10,279 nucleotides of DNA from Synechococcus sp. UW140 (GCA_945878795.1 CAMDWF010000060.1:1-10279); one strand, 5' to 3'. Counted from the first letter of the stretch, positions 1-8,372 are shown. A program made the numbers and translations. Notes: generated by a model from the sequence alone, not told the origin.

Positions 1-1
1 C

Positions 2-760
2 TGCCGCCAGCTGCGGTTGCTGCATGGCTCCAGCCTGCAGGACGACCCCACCCGCATCGTGCGCGGCGCCCGCTATGCCGCCCGATTGGGGTTTGCCCTC
101 GCCCCCGAGAGTCTTGAGCAATGGACCACCACCCTGGCCCGCTGGCCCTGGGCCTGGCGGCCGGGCGATCCCCCGGCCCTGGCACCGCCGGCGTTGGCCA
201 CCCGGCTGCGCATGGAACTGGACCTGCTGGTGGAGCGGGAGCCCTGGCGGGCTGGCCTGGAGGCGCTGCAATCCTGGGGAGCCCTGGAGCTGCTGGACAC
301 CGACCTGCAGCGGGACCGGCGCTGGCCCTGGCGTCTACGCCACGCCGAGCGCATGGGCCTGCCCCTGCTGCCGGCCCTGTTGCTGGCGGCTGGGGACCCG
401 CTGGCCGTGGCGGAGCGGCTGCAACTGCCCCATCGCCACCAGCAGCTGTTGGCCCAGGCGTGGCTTCTGGGGCAGCGCCTGGCCGCCCTGGACCCGGGGC
501 AGGCGCCAGCCCTGTGGGCCCCATCCCGTTGGTGTGAGCTGTTGGAGTCCCGCGGCGTGACGGCCGAGGCGGTGGCCCTGGTGGTGGCGGCGGGCGGACC
601 CTGGCGGCGGCCCCTGCTGCGCTGGTGGCTGCGCTGGCGCCATCTGCGGGCGCCCTGCAGTGCGGCGTCGCTGCTGGGGGCCGGCCTGGCCCCCGGCCCC
701 CAGCTTGGCCAACGGTTGCGGCAGCTGCGCGCCGAGCGTCTGGATGCCGAGCGTCGTTGA
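2..760 (+). CDS. cca: tRNA nucleotidyltransferase (CCA-adding / poly(A) polymerase family), 5'-truncated by window edge
   Basis: The frame is already open at base 2 and ends with TGA at 758-760, so only the 3' part of the gene is present. The visible protein starts with residues reading LRLLHGSSLQDDPTRIVRGA and continues RYAARLGF. This is the conserved stretch following the catalytic head in class II tRNA nucleotidyltransferases, where DDPTR(I)(L/V)R is diagnostic. Such enzymes add or repair the 3' CCA end of tRNA, or in some bacteria add poly(A), using CTP and ATP in the cytoplasm. The catalytic G-S/D-x-D motif of the nucleotidyltransferase head would lie upstream of the window and cannot be checked. 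The remaining ~230 residues are Leu-, Arg- and Trp-rich and helical in character, as expected for the poorly conserved neck/body/tail. Family assignment is firm; CCA-adding versus poly(A) activity cannot be told from this part. Confidence 0.85.
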   Translation, partial: CRQLRLLHGSSLQDDPTRIVRGARYAARLGFALAPESLEQWTTTLARWPWAWRPGDPPALAPPALATRLRMELDLLVEREPWRAGLEALQSWGALELLDTDLQRDRRWPWRLRHAERMGLPLLPALLLAAGDPLAVAERLQLPHRHQQLLAQAWLLGQRLAALDPGQAPALWAPSRWCELLESRGVTAEAVALVVAAGGPWRRPLLRWWLRWRHLRAPCSAASLLGAGLAPGPQLGQRLRQLRAERLDAERR

Positions 761-827
761 GGGGGGTGGTGGGCTGGCCATCCCCTTGACTGCCTACCAT
801 CGCCGCCAACAATGTTTCGCTGTGGCC

Positions 828-1145
828 ATGGCCCCCTTCACCGTTGTCAAATTCAGCTCGGAGGATTGCGGCACCTGCCATCGCATGGGCCACTACGACG
901 CCAAGGTGGCCGAAGAGCTGGGGCTGGCGTTTGTGAGTGTGATGTTGCAGGACACCGACACCTACCGCCGCTACCGCAAGGTTCTGTTGGCCCAGTACCC
1001 CACCAAGGACGGCATGGGCTGGCCCACCTATCTATTGGTGAGCGCCCCGGAAGAGCCCGACTTTGTGATCCACGGCGAACTCAAGGGGGGGATGCCAAAG
1101 GGCGATTTCCGCGAGCGGCTGCTGGCCCTGGTGCCCCAGGAATAG
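828..1145 (+). CDS. Small thioredoxin-fold protein with CGTC active site
   Basis: This 105-residue protein begins MAPFTVVKFSSEDCGTCHRM. The CxxC pair is Cys14/Cys17 (CGTC, not the CGPC of classical thioredoxins). A likely cis-proline sits in GWPTYLL at Pro66, giving the strand-CxxC-helix then cis-Pro order of a thioredoxin fold. No signal peptide or membrane segment is seen, so it is probably a cytosolic thiol-disulfide oxidoreductase; its partner is unknown. The length is typical of a single-domain thioredoxin. I chose the ATG at 828 because the fold starts right after it. The frame is open further upstream to 660, but that part overlaps cca and looks non-protein-like. No Shine-Dalgarno sequence is evident, which is common in cyanobacteria. 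An alternative GTG start two codons upstream (822) cannot be excluded. Confidence 0.8.
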   Translation: MAPFTVVKFSSEDCGTCHRMGHYDAKVAEELGLAFVSVMLQDTDTYRRYRKVLLAQYPTKDGMGWPTYLLVSAPEEPDFVIHGELKGGMPKGDFRERLLALVPQE

Positions 1146-1409
1146 CAGCTCAAGTAATCCCTGTCGTCGGAGGCGCGGACCGGCCCTGGCGGCACTTGCA
1201 GACTTGCCTCCGGGGAGGCGTGAGGGAGGATTTTTGGCAGGGCCTAAGGGCCCGGCTGGGGTTGGTGAGCTCCGAAATCAAGCTCTGGCGTTGGCGTGTT
1301 CCCCGAAGCAAGCTGATCCAGCCAGCGGCAAGGGTGGAGGCTGGTGGTTGTGGATTCCTGCACAACTGGCGGTAATGTCGCCTCCATCGCAGCTGTTTTT
1401 TTGTCGCCG
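1146..1409 (+). other. Gene-free spacer with GC-rich hairpins upstream of ugd
   Basis: I find no convincing coding sequence in these 264 bases. GGAGGC (1169-1174), GCCTCC (1206-1211), GGAGGC (1214-1219) and GGAGG (1225-1229) form a set in which the GCCTCC segment can pair with any of the other three. The last pairing is followed by five T at 1231-1235, giving a weak terminator-like shape that could end the thioredoxin transcript. A second small hairpin, GGGCC-TAAG-GGCCC, lies at 1240-1253. A very weak promoter-like pair (TTGTGG at 1348-1353, 17-base gap, GGTAAT at 1371-1376) could serve ugd. The ugd frame is also open through 1344-1409, but those extra residues do not resemble the family N-terminus. 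Confidence 0.3.
1206..1235 (+). terminator. Weak terminator-like hairpin after the thioredoxin gene
   Basis: CCTCC at 1207-1211 can pair with GGAGG at 1225-1229, directly before ATTTTT. The stem is only 5 bp. It competes with the tighter local hairpin GCCTCC-GG-GGAGGC (1206-1219), so this is a tentative call. Confidence 0.25.
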
Positions 1410-2837
1410 ATGACCACCACGGGTCCCATCCGATCCATTTGTTGTATCGGCGCTGGCTATGTCGGCGGTCCGACGATGGCGGTGATCGCCGACCGTTGCC
1501 CCCACATCACAGTGACGGTGGTCGACCTCAACGCCGAGCGCATCGCTGCTTGGAACCACGATGACCTGGCCAGGCTGCCCGTCTACGAACCAGGGCTGGA
1601 TGCGGTGGTGGGCAGGGCCCGGGGCCGCAACCTGCACTTCACCACGGCGGTCGATGATGCGATCGCTGGGGCCGACATGGTTTTTCTGTCGGTGAACACC
1701 CCCACCAAGACCCGCGGTGTGGGCGCTGGCCAGGCGAGTGACCTGCGCTGGATCGAGGCCTCGGCCCGCCAGGTGGCCGCCGCCGCCAGTGGCCACACAA
1801 TCGTGGTTGAAAAGAGCACCCTGCCGGTGCGCACGGCGGAAGCGGTCAAGGCCATCCTCAGCGCCGCCCAGGGCACTGCCGGCGGCACCAAGACTTTTGC
1901 GGTGCTTTCCAACCCCGAATTTCTGGCCGAAGGCAGCGCCATTGGCGATCTGGAGAATCCGGACCGGGTGCTGATCGGCGGTGAGGACGAAACGGCAATT
2001 GAGTCCCTGGCCAGTGTCTACGGCCAATGGGTGTCCCAGGAGCGCATCCTGCGCACCAATCTTTGGAGCAGTGAACTCTCCAAGCTCACCGCCAACGCCT
2101 TTCTGGCCCAGCGGATTTCTTCGATCAACGGCATTGCGGCCCTCTGTGAGGCCACCGGAGCCGATGTGCGTGAAGTGGGCCGCGCCATCGGCACCGATTC
2201 CCGCATCGGCGCCAAATTCCTGCAGGCCGGCCCGGGCTTCGGCGGCAGCTGCTTCCAGAAAGACATCCTCAACCTGGTTTATCTCTGCCGCCATTACGGC
2301 CTCGAGCAGGTGGCCTCCTACTGGGAGAGCGTGGTGGGGCTCAACAGCTGGCAGCAGCAGCGCATCGCCCGTTTGGTGGTCAATAGTCTGTTTGGCACCG
2401 TCAGCGGCAAACGCATCGCCATCTTGGGCTTCGCCTTCAAGGCCGACACCAATGACACCCGGGAGGCGCCGGCCATCTCCATCTGCCGTGATCTGATCGA
2501 AGAAGGGGCCCAGTTGGCGATCGTTGATCCCAAGGTGGGGGATCAGCAGATCAGCCAGGACCTGGGCCGACCGCCCGTCGATCCGGTCACCGCCGCCCGG
2601 GGGGTGCCCCTCGGCGGCGACGGCACCTGGATTCCGGCCGCAAGCGTGCTGGAGGCGGCGCGGGGGGCCGATGCGGTGCTGATTCTCACCGAATGGGACG
2701 AATACCGCCAGCTCGATTGGGGGGCGATTGCGGCGGTGATGCGTCAGCCCGCCTGGCTGTTTGATGCCAGGGCCGTGGCCGATGCGGCGGCGGCCCGGGC
2801 CGCTGGCCTCAGCGTCTGGCGCGTCGGGGAGGGCTGA
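1410..2837 (+). CDS. ugd: UDP-glucose 6-dehydrogenase, eukaryote-like long form
   Basis: This 475-residue enzyme oxidises UDP-glucose to UDP-glucuronate in two NAD+-dependent steps in the cytosol. Visible marks are the N-terminal Rossmann motif GAGYVGG (residues 14-20), YEPGL near 59-63, NTPTKT at 96-101, EKST at 134-137, the central dimer helix SSELSKLTANAFLAQR, and the catalytic GFGGSCFQK with Cys281. The C-terminal Rossmann half contains LGFAFKADTNDTREAP. CCIGAGYVGGPT, NTPTKT and AFLAQRISSIN are hallmark phrases of animal and plant UGDH rather than of the ~390-450-residue enterobacterial type, and the length also fits the eukaryote-like class. The start at ATG 1410 is chosen because the Rossmann fold begins about 10 residues in. 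The frame is open from an earlier ATG at 1344, but that extension is unlike the family. The gene leads a tight operon with the UDP-xylose synthase (3-base gap) and the epimerase, both users of its product. Confidence 0.95.
   Translation: MTTTGPIRSICCIGAGYVGGPTMAVIADRCPHITVTVVDLNAERIAAWNHDDLARLPVYEPGLDAVVGRARGRNLHFTTAVDDAIAGADMVFLSVNTPTKTRGVGAGQASDLRWIEASARQVAAAASGHTIVVEKSTLPVRTAEAVKAILSAAQGTAGGTKTFAVLSNPEFLAEGSAIGDLENPDRVLIGGEDETAIESLASVYGQWVSQERILRTNLWSSELSKLTANAFLAQRISSINGIAALCEATGADVREVGRAIGTDSRIGAKFLQAGPGFGGSCFQKDILNLVYLCRHYGLEQVASYWESVVGLNSWQQQRIARLVVNSLFGTVSGKRIAILGFAFKADTNDTREAPAISICRDLIEEGAQLAIVDPKVGDQQISQDLGRPPVDPVTAARGVPLGGDGTWIPAASVLEAARGADAVLILTEWDEYRQLDWGAIAAVMRQPAWLFDARAVADAAAARAAGLSVWRVGEG
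2826..2833 (+). promoter_or_regulatory. Shine-Dalgarno sequence for the UDP-xylose synthase gene
   Basis: GGGGAGGG, containing GGAGG 8 bases before the ATG at 2841, lies inside the last codons of ugd. It supports this start and suggests independent or coupled initiation within the operon. Confidence 0.6.
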
Positions 2838-2840
2838 TCA

Positions 2841-3779
2841 ATGACCTTGCGTAATCTCGTCACCGGCGGCGCCGGCTTCCTTGGTTCCCATCTGATCGAC
2901 CGGCTGATGGAGGCCGGCGAAGACGTCATTTGCCTCGACAACTATTACACCGGTCGCAAGGACAATGTGCGCCACTGGATCGGCCATCCCAGCTTTGAAC
3001 TGATCCGCCACGACGTCACCGATCCGATCCGCCTGGAGGTGGACCGCATCTGGCACCTCGCCTGTCCGGCCTCGCCGGTTCACTACCAGTCCAATCCAAT
3101 CAAAACGGCCAAGACCAGTTTCCTGGGCACCTACAACATGCTGGGCCTGGCCCGGCGGGTGGGGGCCCGGCTGCTGCTGGCCAGCACCAGCGAGGTCTAT
3201 GGCGATCCAGAGGTCCATCCCCAACCGGAGAGCTACCGGGGCTGCGTCAACACCATCGGCATCCGCTCTTGTTACGACGAGGGCAAGCGCATCGCCGAAA
3301 CCCTTTGTTTCGACTACCAGCGCCGCCACGGCACCGAAATCCGGGTGATGCGGATTTTCAACACCTACGGGCCGCGCATGTTGCCCGATGACGGCCGGGT
3401 AGTCAGCAATTTTATTGTTCAGGCGCTGCAGGGTAAACCGCTGACCCTCTATGGCGAAGGCAGCCAGACCCGCTCCTTTTGCTATGTCGACGATTTGATT
3501 GCCGGCATGATGGCGCTGATGAATGGAAACCATCCCGGTCCGATTAACATCGGCAACCCCGGTGAATTCACGATTCGCCAACTGGCCGAGTTGGTGCGTG
3601 ATCGCATCAATCCCTCCCTGCCCCTCACCACCCAGCCCCTGCCCCAGGACGACCCGCTGCAACGCCAGCCGGTGATCGACCTGGCCCGCAGTGAGCTGGG
3701 CTGGGAGCCCAAGGTCAGCTTGGCGGAGGGCCTGGAGCCCACGATTGCCTACTTCCGCGAGCGCCTGGCCCAGGGTTGA
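2841..3779 (+). CDS. uxs: UDP-glucuronate decarboxylase (UDP-xylose synthase)
   Basis: This 312-residue short-chain dehydrogenase/reductase of the extended class converts UDP-glucuronate to UDP-xylose with bound NAD+ in the cytosol. The NAD-binding GGAGFLG motif is at residues 9-15, the ASTSEVYGDP catalytic strand follows, and YDEGKR carries the Tyr145/Lys149 pair. YDEGKR, HLACPASP and the FNTYGPRM segment are characteristic of UXS rather than of general epimerases. Length matches the soluble bacterial type, with no membrane anchor as in the eukaryotic Golgi form. Just before the active site the sequence reads NTIGIRSCYDEGKR, where I recall NPIGPRSCYDEGKR as usual, so two prolines appear replaced; the catalytic residues are kept. 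The gene begins 3 bases after the ugd stop and its stop overlaps the next start, so the three genes are almost certainly co-transcribed. Confidence 0.93.
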   Translation: MTLRNLVTGGAGFLGSHLIDRLMEAGEDVICLDNYYTGRKDNVRHWIGHPSFELIRHDVTDPIRLEVDRIWHLACPASPVHYQSNPIKTAKTSFLGTYNMLGLARRVGARLLLASTSEVYGDPEVHPQPESYRGCVNTIGIRSCYDEGKRIAETLCFDYQRRHGTEIRVMRIFNTYGPRMLPDDGRVVSNFIVQALQGKPLTLYGEGSQTRSFCYVDDLIAGMMALMNGNHPGPINIGNPGEFTIRQLAELVRDRINPSLPLTTQPLPQDDPLQRQPVIDLARSELGWEPKVSLAEGLEPTIAYFRERLAQG

Positions 3780-4801
3780 TGGCGGGCACGGTTCTCGTCA
3801 CCGGCGCCGCAGGCTTCATTGGCGCCGCCGTGGCCGAGCGCTTGCTAGCCAGGGGGGAAAGGGTGTTGGGTCTCGACAACCTCAACCCCTATTACGACCC
3901 GAGCCTGAAGCGCGCCCGCCTGGAGCGCCTGGAAGTCGCCGCCGCGCCGGGGCAGTTTCGCTTTGAGGCGCTGGATCTGGCCGATGGGGCGGCCCTGACC
4001 CGCCTGGTGGCTGCCGAGGCGCCCGATCGGGTGATCCATCTGGCGGCCCAGGCGGGGGTGCGTTATTCGATTGAAAATCCCGCTGTTTATATCCAGAGCA
4101 ACCTGGTGGGCTTCGGCTCGGTGCTGGAGGCCTGCCGCCACCAGGGGGTGGCCCATTTGGTCTATGCCTCCAGCAGTTCGGTCTATGGCGGCAACCGCCA
4201 GATGCCCTTTTCCGAGCAGCATCCGGTGAACCATCCGGTGAGCCTCTATGCGGCCACCAAGAAGGCCAATGAGCTGATGGCCCACACCTACAGCCACCTC
4301 TATGGCCTGCCAGCTACGGGCCTGCGCTTCTTCACGGTGTATGGCCCCTGGGGCCGGCCGGACATGGCGCCGATGCTGTTCGCCCGGGCGATTCTGGCCG
4401 GTGAGCCGATCAAGGTGTTCAACGGCGGCCAGATGCAGCGCGACTTTACCTATATCGATGACATCGCCGAAGGGGTGGTCCGCTGCCTCGACAAGCCCGC
4501 CAGCGCCGATCCCGATTTCGATCCGCTCCACCCCGATCCAGCCACCGCGGCGGTGCCCCACCGGCTGTTCAACATCGGCAACAGCCAGCCGATTGCCCTG
4601 ATGCGTTTCATCGAGGTGCTGGAGGGGGCCCTGGGCAGCGAGGCGATCCGCGATTTCCAGCCGATGCAGCCCGGCGATGTGCTGGCCACCGCCGCCGACA
4701 CCAGCGCCTTAGAAGCCTGGGTGGGGTTCAGGCCGTCCACCTCGATTGAGGCCGGCGTCGAGCAGTTTGCCCGCTGGTATCGGGGGTACTACGGCGTTTG
4801 A
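3779..4801 (+). CDS. UDP-glucuronate 4-epimerase (NAD-dependent sugar-nucleotide epimerase)
   Basis: This 340-residue extended SDR enzyme has GAAGFIG at residues 9-15, the SSSSVYGG strand and the YAATKKANE motif with Tyr157/Lys161. LDNLNPYYDPSLKRARL, AAQAGVRYSIENP and FFTVYGPWGRPDMA are signatures of the LspL/GAE-type UDP-glucuronate 4-epimerases, which interconvert UDP-glucuronate and UDP-galacturonate. The ATG at 3779 shares one base with the preceding TGA (TGATG), suggesting translational coupling. A TTG at 3776 would add only one residue. No clear Shine-Dalgarno is seen. Together with ugd and uxs it forms a branch point: one precursor, two exported sugars, likely for exopolysaccharide or LPS. 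The last 13 bases overlap, tail to tail, the end of the sulfatase gene on the other strand. Substrate is inferred from motif resemblance; a related UDP-hexose epimerase is the main alternative. Confidence 0.88.
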   Translation: MAGTVLVTGAAGFIGAAVAERLLARGERVLGLDNLNPYYDPSLKRARLERLEVAAAPGQFRFEALDLADGAALTRLVAAEAPDRVIHLAAQAGVRYSIENPAVYIQSNLVGFGSVLEACRHQGVAHLVYASSSSVYGGNRQMPFSEQHPVNHPVSLYAATKKANELMAHTYSHLYGLPATGLRFFTVYGPWGRPDMAPMLFARAILAGEPIKVFNGGQMQRDFTYIDDIAEGVVRCLDKPASADPDFDPLHPDPATAAVPHRLFNIGNSQPIALMRFIEVLEGALGSEAIRDFQPMQPGDVLATAADTSALEAWVGFRPSTSIEAGVEQFARWYRGYYGV

Positions 4802-7200
4802 GGGCTGGTGGCAGAGAGTTTCACCTCCACTTTGTGAATCGTGCCATCGAAACGAAACGGCCGGCGCTCGAAGTAGTCGAGCGACACCGTTGAGCCAAGA
4901 TCCACGCCCACATCAAACGTTTCGCTGGCGGAGAAGGCAGCCGGAACGGTGCGTTTCACCGTGGTGCGCGCCACCTCCTGGCCATCCACCTTCAGCACCA
5001 CCAAAGCCGGCGAGAGCGGCTGGGCACTGGCGAGGGTGGTGGTGACGTCGATGCGGTGCCTGCCGGCGGGGATCCTGTTGTTCGAGCGGGCGGTGTAACG
5101 CTCGATGATCATCATGTTGTACTCGTAGACCAGCTGGCCCTGGTCCAGGTAGAGGCTGAGCCCGCCCCCCGATCCCCCTAAGGCGTACAACACACCGGAG
5201 GCATTCTCCTTGAGCTCCGCGTCGATGCTGACGGTGTTGCTCTCCCGGCCCAGCCCTGGCGCCGTGAACTCCGGCATGCGCGTGGTGGTGGCATCGAACT
5301 GCCAGCTCGTGAAGGGCGACTTGATGCGGTCTTCGGGGTGCAGCCGCAGCCAGATGCCGGCACCCAGGGGATAGACCTTGTTGGCCAGGGCCTGCTGATC
5401 AAACGTTTTCTGTAGCTGGGCCAGTCGCTGCGGTTCGCGGGTGGCGAGATCATCAGCTTCGGAGAAGTCAGCGTTGAGGTTGTAAAGCTCCCATTTGTCT
5501 TTGGCCGAATCCCAGGCGGCCAGCCCTGGCGCTCCGGGCAGCCAGGGGACCAAAGGGCCGAAGGTGGCGGCCAGCCAACCGTCCTGGAAGATGGCGCGAC
5601 TGCCGTTGTTGTCGAAGTACTGAACCTTTTTGCGGGTGGGCGCTTTGGCATTGGCAAAGGTGTAGGCCAGGCTCACCCCATCGATCGGATCCTGTTTGAA
5701 TCCATCGACCACCTTGGGCGGTTTGATGCCGATCAGTTCATAGAGCGTGGGCGCGATGTCATTGACATGGTGGAACTGGGCCCGGGGTGTCTTGTCGGGC
5801 TTGATCCCTTTGGGCCAGGAGATCACCATCGGATTGCGGGTGCCGCCGAAATGGGAGGCGATCAACTTGGTGTATTGGAATGGCGTATTGCCGGCCCAGG
5901 CCCAGCCGGCGTGGTACATGCTGTCGGTCTTGGGACCGCCCAGCTCATTGAGGCCGCCCATGGCGTTCAGGGCCGTGATCTGCTGCTCAACGGTGTTGGG
6001 GATGCCGTTCTGGGCCAGCAACTCGCTGATCGTGCCGTTCTGGCCTTCGGCGCTGGCGCCGTTGTCGCCGAAGATGTAAATCACGATCGTGTTATCCCGC
6101 ACCCCCAGGCGCTCGAGCTCGTCGATCACCTTCCCCACTTGGGCATCCACATGCTCCACAAAGCCGGCGTAGATCTCCATCAGCCGCAGCTGGAACGGGC
6201 GCTGGGCCGCCGGAATGCTGTCCCAGGCGGGCATGGACGCGGTCCGGGGCGTCAGTTTGGTGTTGGCGGGAATCCAGCCGAGTTGCTTCTGGCGGGCAAA
6301 CACCCGCTCGCGGTAGGCATCCCAGCCGGCATCGAATTTGCCCTTGTATTTGTCCGACCACTCCTTGCCCACCTGGTGGGGACCGTGGGCCGCCCCGGGG
6401 GCCCAGTAGAGGAAGAAGGGCTTGTCCGGTGAGAAGGCCCGGTGCTTACGCAGCCAGACGATGCTGCGCTGGGCCATGTCCTCGCTGAGGTGGTAATTCT
6501 TGTCGTGGGGCGGCTCAATGGCGGTGGTGTTCTCCACCAGGCGGGGCTCCCACTGCGAGGTTTCACCGGCGAGGAAGCCGTAGAAGTAATCAAAGCCGTG
6601 GCCCGTCGGCCAGCGATCGAACGGCCCCATGGCGGTGGTCTGATCGGCCGGCGTGTTGTGCCACTTACCGAAGGCCGCCGTCTTGTAGCCGTAGTGATGC
6701 AGCACTTCGGCCATGGTGGCCGAGGTTTTCGGAATCACACCCGTGTAGCCATCCCAGTCGACGGCCCGTTCGGCGATCGTGCCGTTGCCGACGCGCTGGT
6801 GATTGCGTCCGGTGAGCAAGGCCGCCCGGGTGGGGGAGCAGATGGCGGTGGTGTGAAAGGTGTTGTAGCTGAGGCCCTGGCTGGCCAGCTTGCTGAGGGT
6901 GGGCGTGTTGATCTCGCCGCCGAAGCTGGAGGCCTGGCCGAAGCCGACGTCATCCAGCAGCACGATCAGCACGTTGGGTGCATCGGCTTTGAGGTGCTGC
7001 GGCTGGGCGCGGCGTTTGTGCAGCGAGTCCTGCAGCCGGGGGCGGGCAATGCTGGCGCTGGGCACCGGCGGGAAGGGCAGCACCGAGCCGTCGCTGGGTG
7101 GGGCTGCTGGGTCGGGACGGGCCCAGGCCCCTGAGAGTACGCCGCTGTTCAGCAGCAGGCACACCAGCGCCACCGCCAGGAACCGGAATCGCGGCTTCAT
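4789..7200 (-). CDS. Exported arylsulfatase, Cys-type, with C-terminal beta domain
   Basis: This 803-residue protein has an N-terminal signal peptide (basic MKPRFR, hydrophobic LAVALVCLLL, probable cleavage after AWA at residue 27), so it should act in the periplasm or outside. The sulfatase core carries metal ligands LLDD (Asp83/Asp84) and the CSPTR signature at 121-125 followed by LTGR, where Cys121 would be converted to formylglycine. Further marks are GKWH (179-181), AAHGPH around His272 and FGDNG (Asp379/Asn380). All expected catalytic positions are present, so it should hydrolyse sulfate esters; the substrate is unknown. Beyond about residue 600 there is a Gly- and beta-rich extension ending in FDGTIHKVEVKL, resembling the tail of long (~790 aa) bacterial arylsulfatases such as mycobacterial AtsA. 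The ATG overlaps the upstream stop as ATGA (7200-7197) and has no Shine-Dalgarno of its own, so translation is probably coupled to the damaged upstream sulfatase gene. No sulfatase-modifying enzyme is encoded in this window. Confidence 0.92.
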   Translation of the reverse strand: MKPRFRFLAVALVCLLLNSGVLSGAWARPDPAAPPSDGSVLPFPPVPSASIARPRLQDSLHKRRAQPQHLKADAPNVLIVLLDDVGFGQASSFGGEINTPTLSKLASQGLSYNTFHTTAICSPTRAALLTGRNHQRVGNGTIAERAVDWDGYTGVIPKTSATMAEVLHHYGYKTAAFGKWHNTPADQTTAMGPFDRWPTGHGFDYFYGFLAGETSQWEPRLVENTTAIEPPHDKNYHLSEDMAQRSIVWLRKHRAFSPDKPFFLYWAPGAAHGPHQVGKEWSDKYKGKFDAGWDAYRERVFARQKQLGWIPANTKLTPRTASMPAWDSIPAAQRPFQLRLMEIYAGFVEHVDAQVGKVIDELERLGVRDNTIVIYIFGDNGASAEGQNGTISELLAQNGIPNTVEQQITALNAMGGLNELGGPKTDSMYHAGWAWAGNTPFQYTKLIASHFGGTRNPMVISWPKGIKPDKTPRAQFHHVNDIAPTLYELIGIKPPKVVDGFKQDPIDGVSLAYTFANAKAPTRKKVQYFDNNGSRAIFQDGWLAATFGPLVPWLPGAPGLAAWDSAKDKWELYNLNADFSEADDLATREPQRLAQLQKTFDQQALANKVYPLGAGIWLRLHPEDRIKSPFTSWQFDATTTRMPEFTAPGLGRESNTVSIDAELKENASGVLYALGGSGGGLSLYLDQGQLVYEYNMMIIERYTARSNNRIPAGRHRIDVTTTLASAQPLSPALVVLKVDGQEVARTTVKRTVPAAFSASETFDVGVDLGSTVSLDYFERRPFRFDGTIHKVEVKLSATSPQTP

Positions 7201-8372
7201 GGCTTAGGCAGCACCGGCTGCTGCTGCGGTAGTCCGCCGTCATCGATGTCGAAGTCGGGGTCGAGGATCGTCTGCTCGCCCTGGGCACCGAGGTAGTCGG
7301 GCTGGGCCTTCAACCATTCGCTCATCTTCTGCTGCTTGGCATAGGCCTGCAGCCGGGCTTCGAGATCACGCACCACTTCAGGGTGCTGCTCGGCCACGTT
7401 GTTCTGCTCGCCGGGGTCGGCCTTGAGGTCGAACAGTTCGATCTTGCCCGGCAGCAGGGCGATCTTCACCAGCTTCCACTGGCCCTTGATGATGGCGCCG
7501 CGGAAGGCTTCGACGTTGATCAGGAGGTCGTCGTGGGGCGAGGGTTTGCCTTCGGTGAGCATCGGCAGGAGGTTCTTGCCATCGAAGGGCTTGCTGGCGG
7601 GGTTGGGTGCCGCGCCGGCCAGGGCCAGGGCGGTGGGCATGATGTCCACCATCTGCGCCGGCTCATTGATCACGGCGGGCTTCAAGGTGCCGGGCCAGTT
7701 GAAGATCGTCGGCACGCGCACACCGCCTTCGTAGAGGCTGCCCTTGCCGCCGCGCAGGTTGCCGTTGCTGGCCGGCAGGGATTCCTGCTTGACGCCGCTG
7801 GCGGCCCGCTCTTGGCGGGAATGGGCACCGCTGGCGACCACGGCACTACGGGGACCACCGTTATCGCTGGAGAAGATGATTAAGGTGTTTTCGCGCATCC
7901 CGCGCTTGTCGAGGGCGGCCACGATGCGGCCCACCTGGTCGTCCACCGAGGTGACCATGGCGGCATAGGTGCGGCGGGTCGGGTCCTTGATGCTGGCGGC
8001 GTAGCGGTCTTCATCGGCCTGCTGGGCCTGATAGGGGGCGTGGGGCGCCAGGGAGGCGAAGTAGAGGAAGAACGGCTTGGTTTTGTCCTGCCGCTCGATC
8101 GTCTTCACCGCCTCGTCGCCGATCAGCGGCAGGTAGTAGGTGGTTTCCTGCATGAACTTGCCGTCGCGCTGCCAGTCGACGATGCCGCCGCGCATCTTGG
8201 TGAAGTAGTCGACCTCGCCGACGAGGTTGCCGTAGAAGTGATCGAAGCCCCGGTTCTGCGGCCAGTATTTTTTATCGGCATGGCCCAGGTGCCACTTGCC
8301 CACCATCGAGGTCTGGTAGCCCGCCTCCTTCAGTGCCTGGGGCAGGGTGCGTTCATCGGTGGGCAAAGCCAT
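7197..8372 (-). pseudogene. C-terminal part of a frameshift-split sulfatase
   Basis: This open frame of 391 codons encodes all of a sulfatase except its N-terminal catalytic segment. It starts MALPTDERTLPQALKEAGYQ and contains GKWHLG (25-30), APHAPY with His111, SSDNGG with Asp170/Asn171, and GGKGSLYEGG with Lys210. It lacks the formylglycine Cys motif and the first metal-binding Asp pair, which are in the other frame just upstream (8727-8353). Alone it cannot be an active sulfatase. The ATG at 8370-8372 overlaps the end of the upstream fragment, so reinitiation could make it as a separate chain. No Shine-Dalgarno is apparent. Its TGA overlaps the next sulfatase's ATG (ATGA). The frame has stayed open for nearly 1.2 kb, so the break is either recent or a sequencing/assembly error. 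Confidence 0.75.

Noticed and set aside
335..781. A 148-codon minus-strand frame opposite cca
   Set aside because: Composition (Gln, Pro, Arg) is what a GC-rich antisense frame gives; the plus-strand protein has clear family motifs.
1278..2294. A 338-codon open frame on the minus strand opposite ugd
   Set aside because: Low-complexity Gly/Ala/His-rich translation with no recognisable motif, lying opposite a clearly real gene in GC-rich DNA; an antisense shadow.
7383..7883. Plus-strand frames opposite the sulfatases (for example 166 codons here, 221 codons at 5767-6432)
   Set aside because: They mirror strong sulfatase motifs on the minus strand and show no domain of their own.
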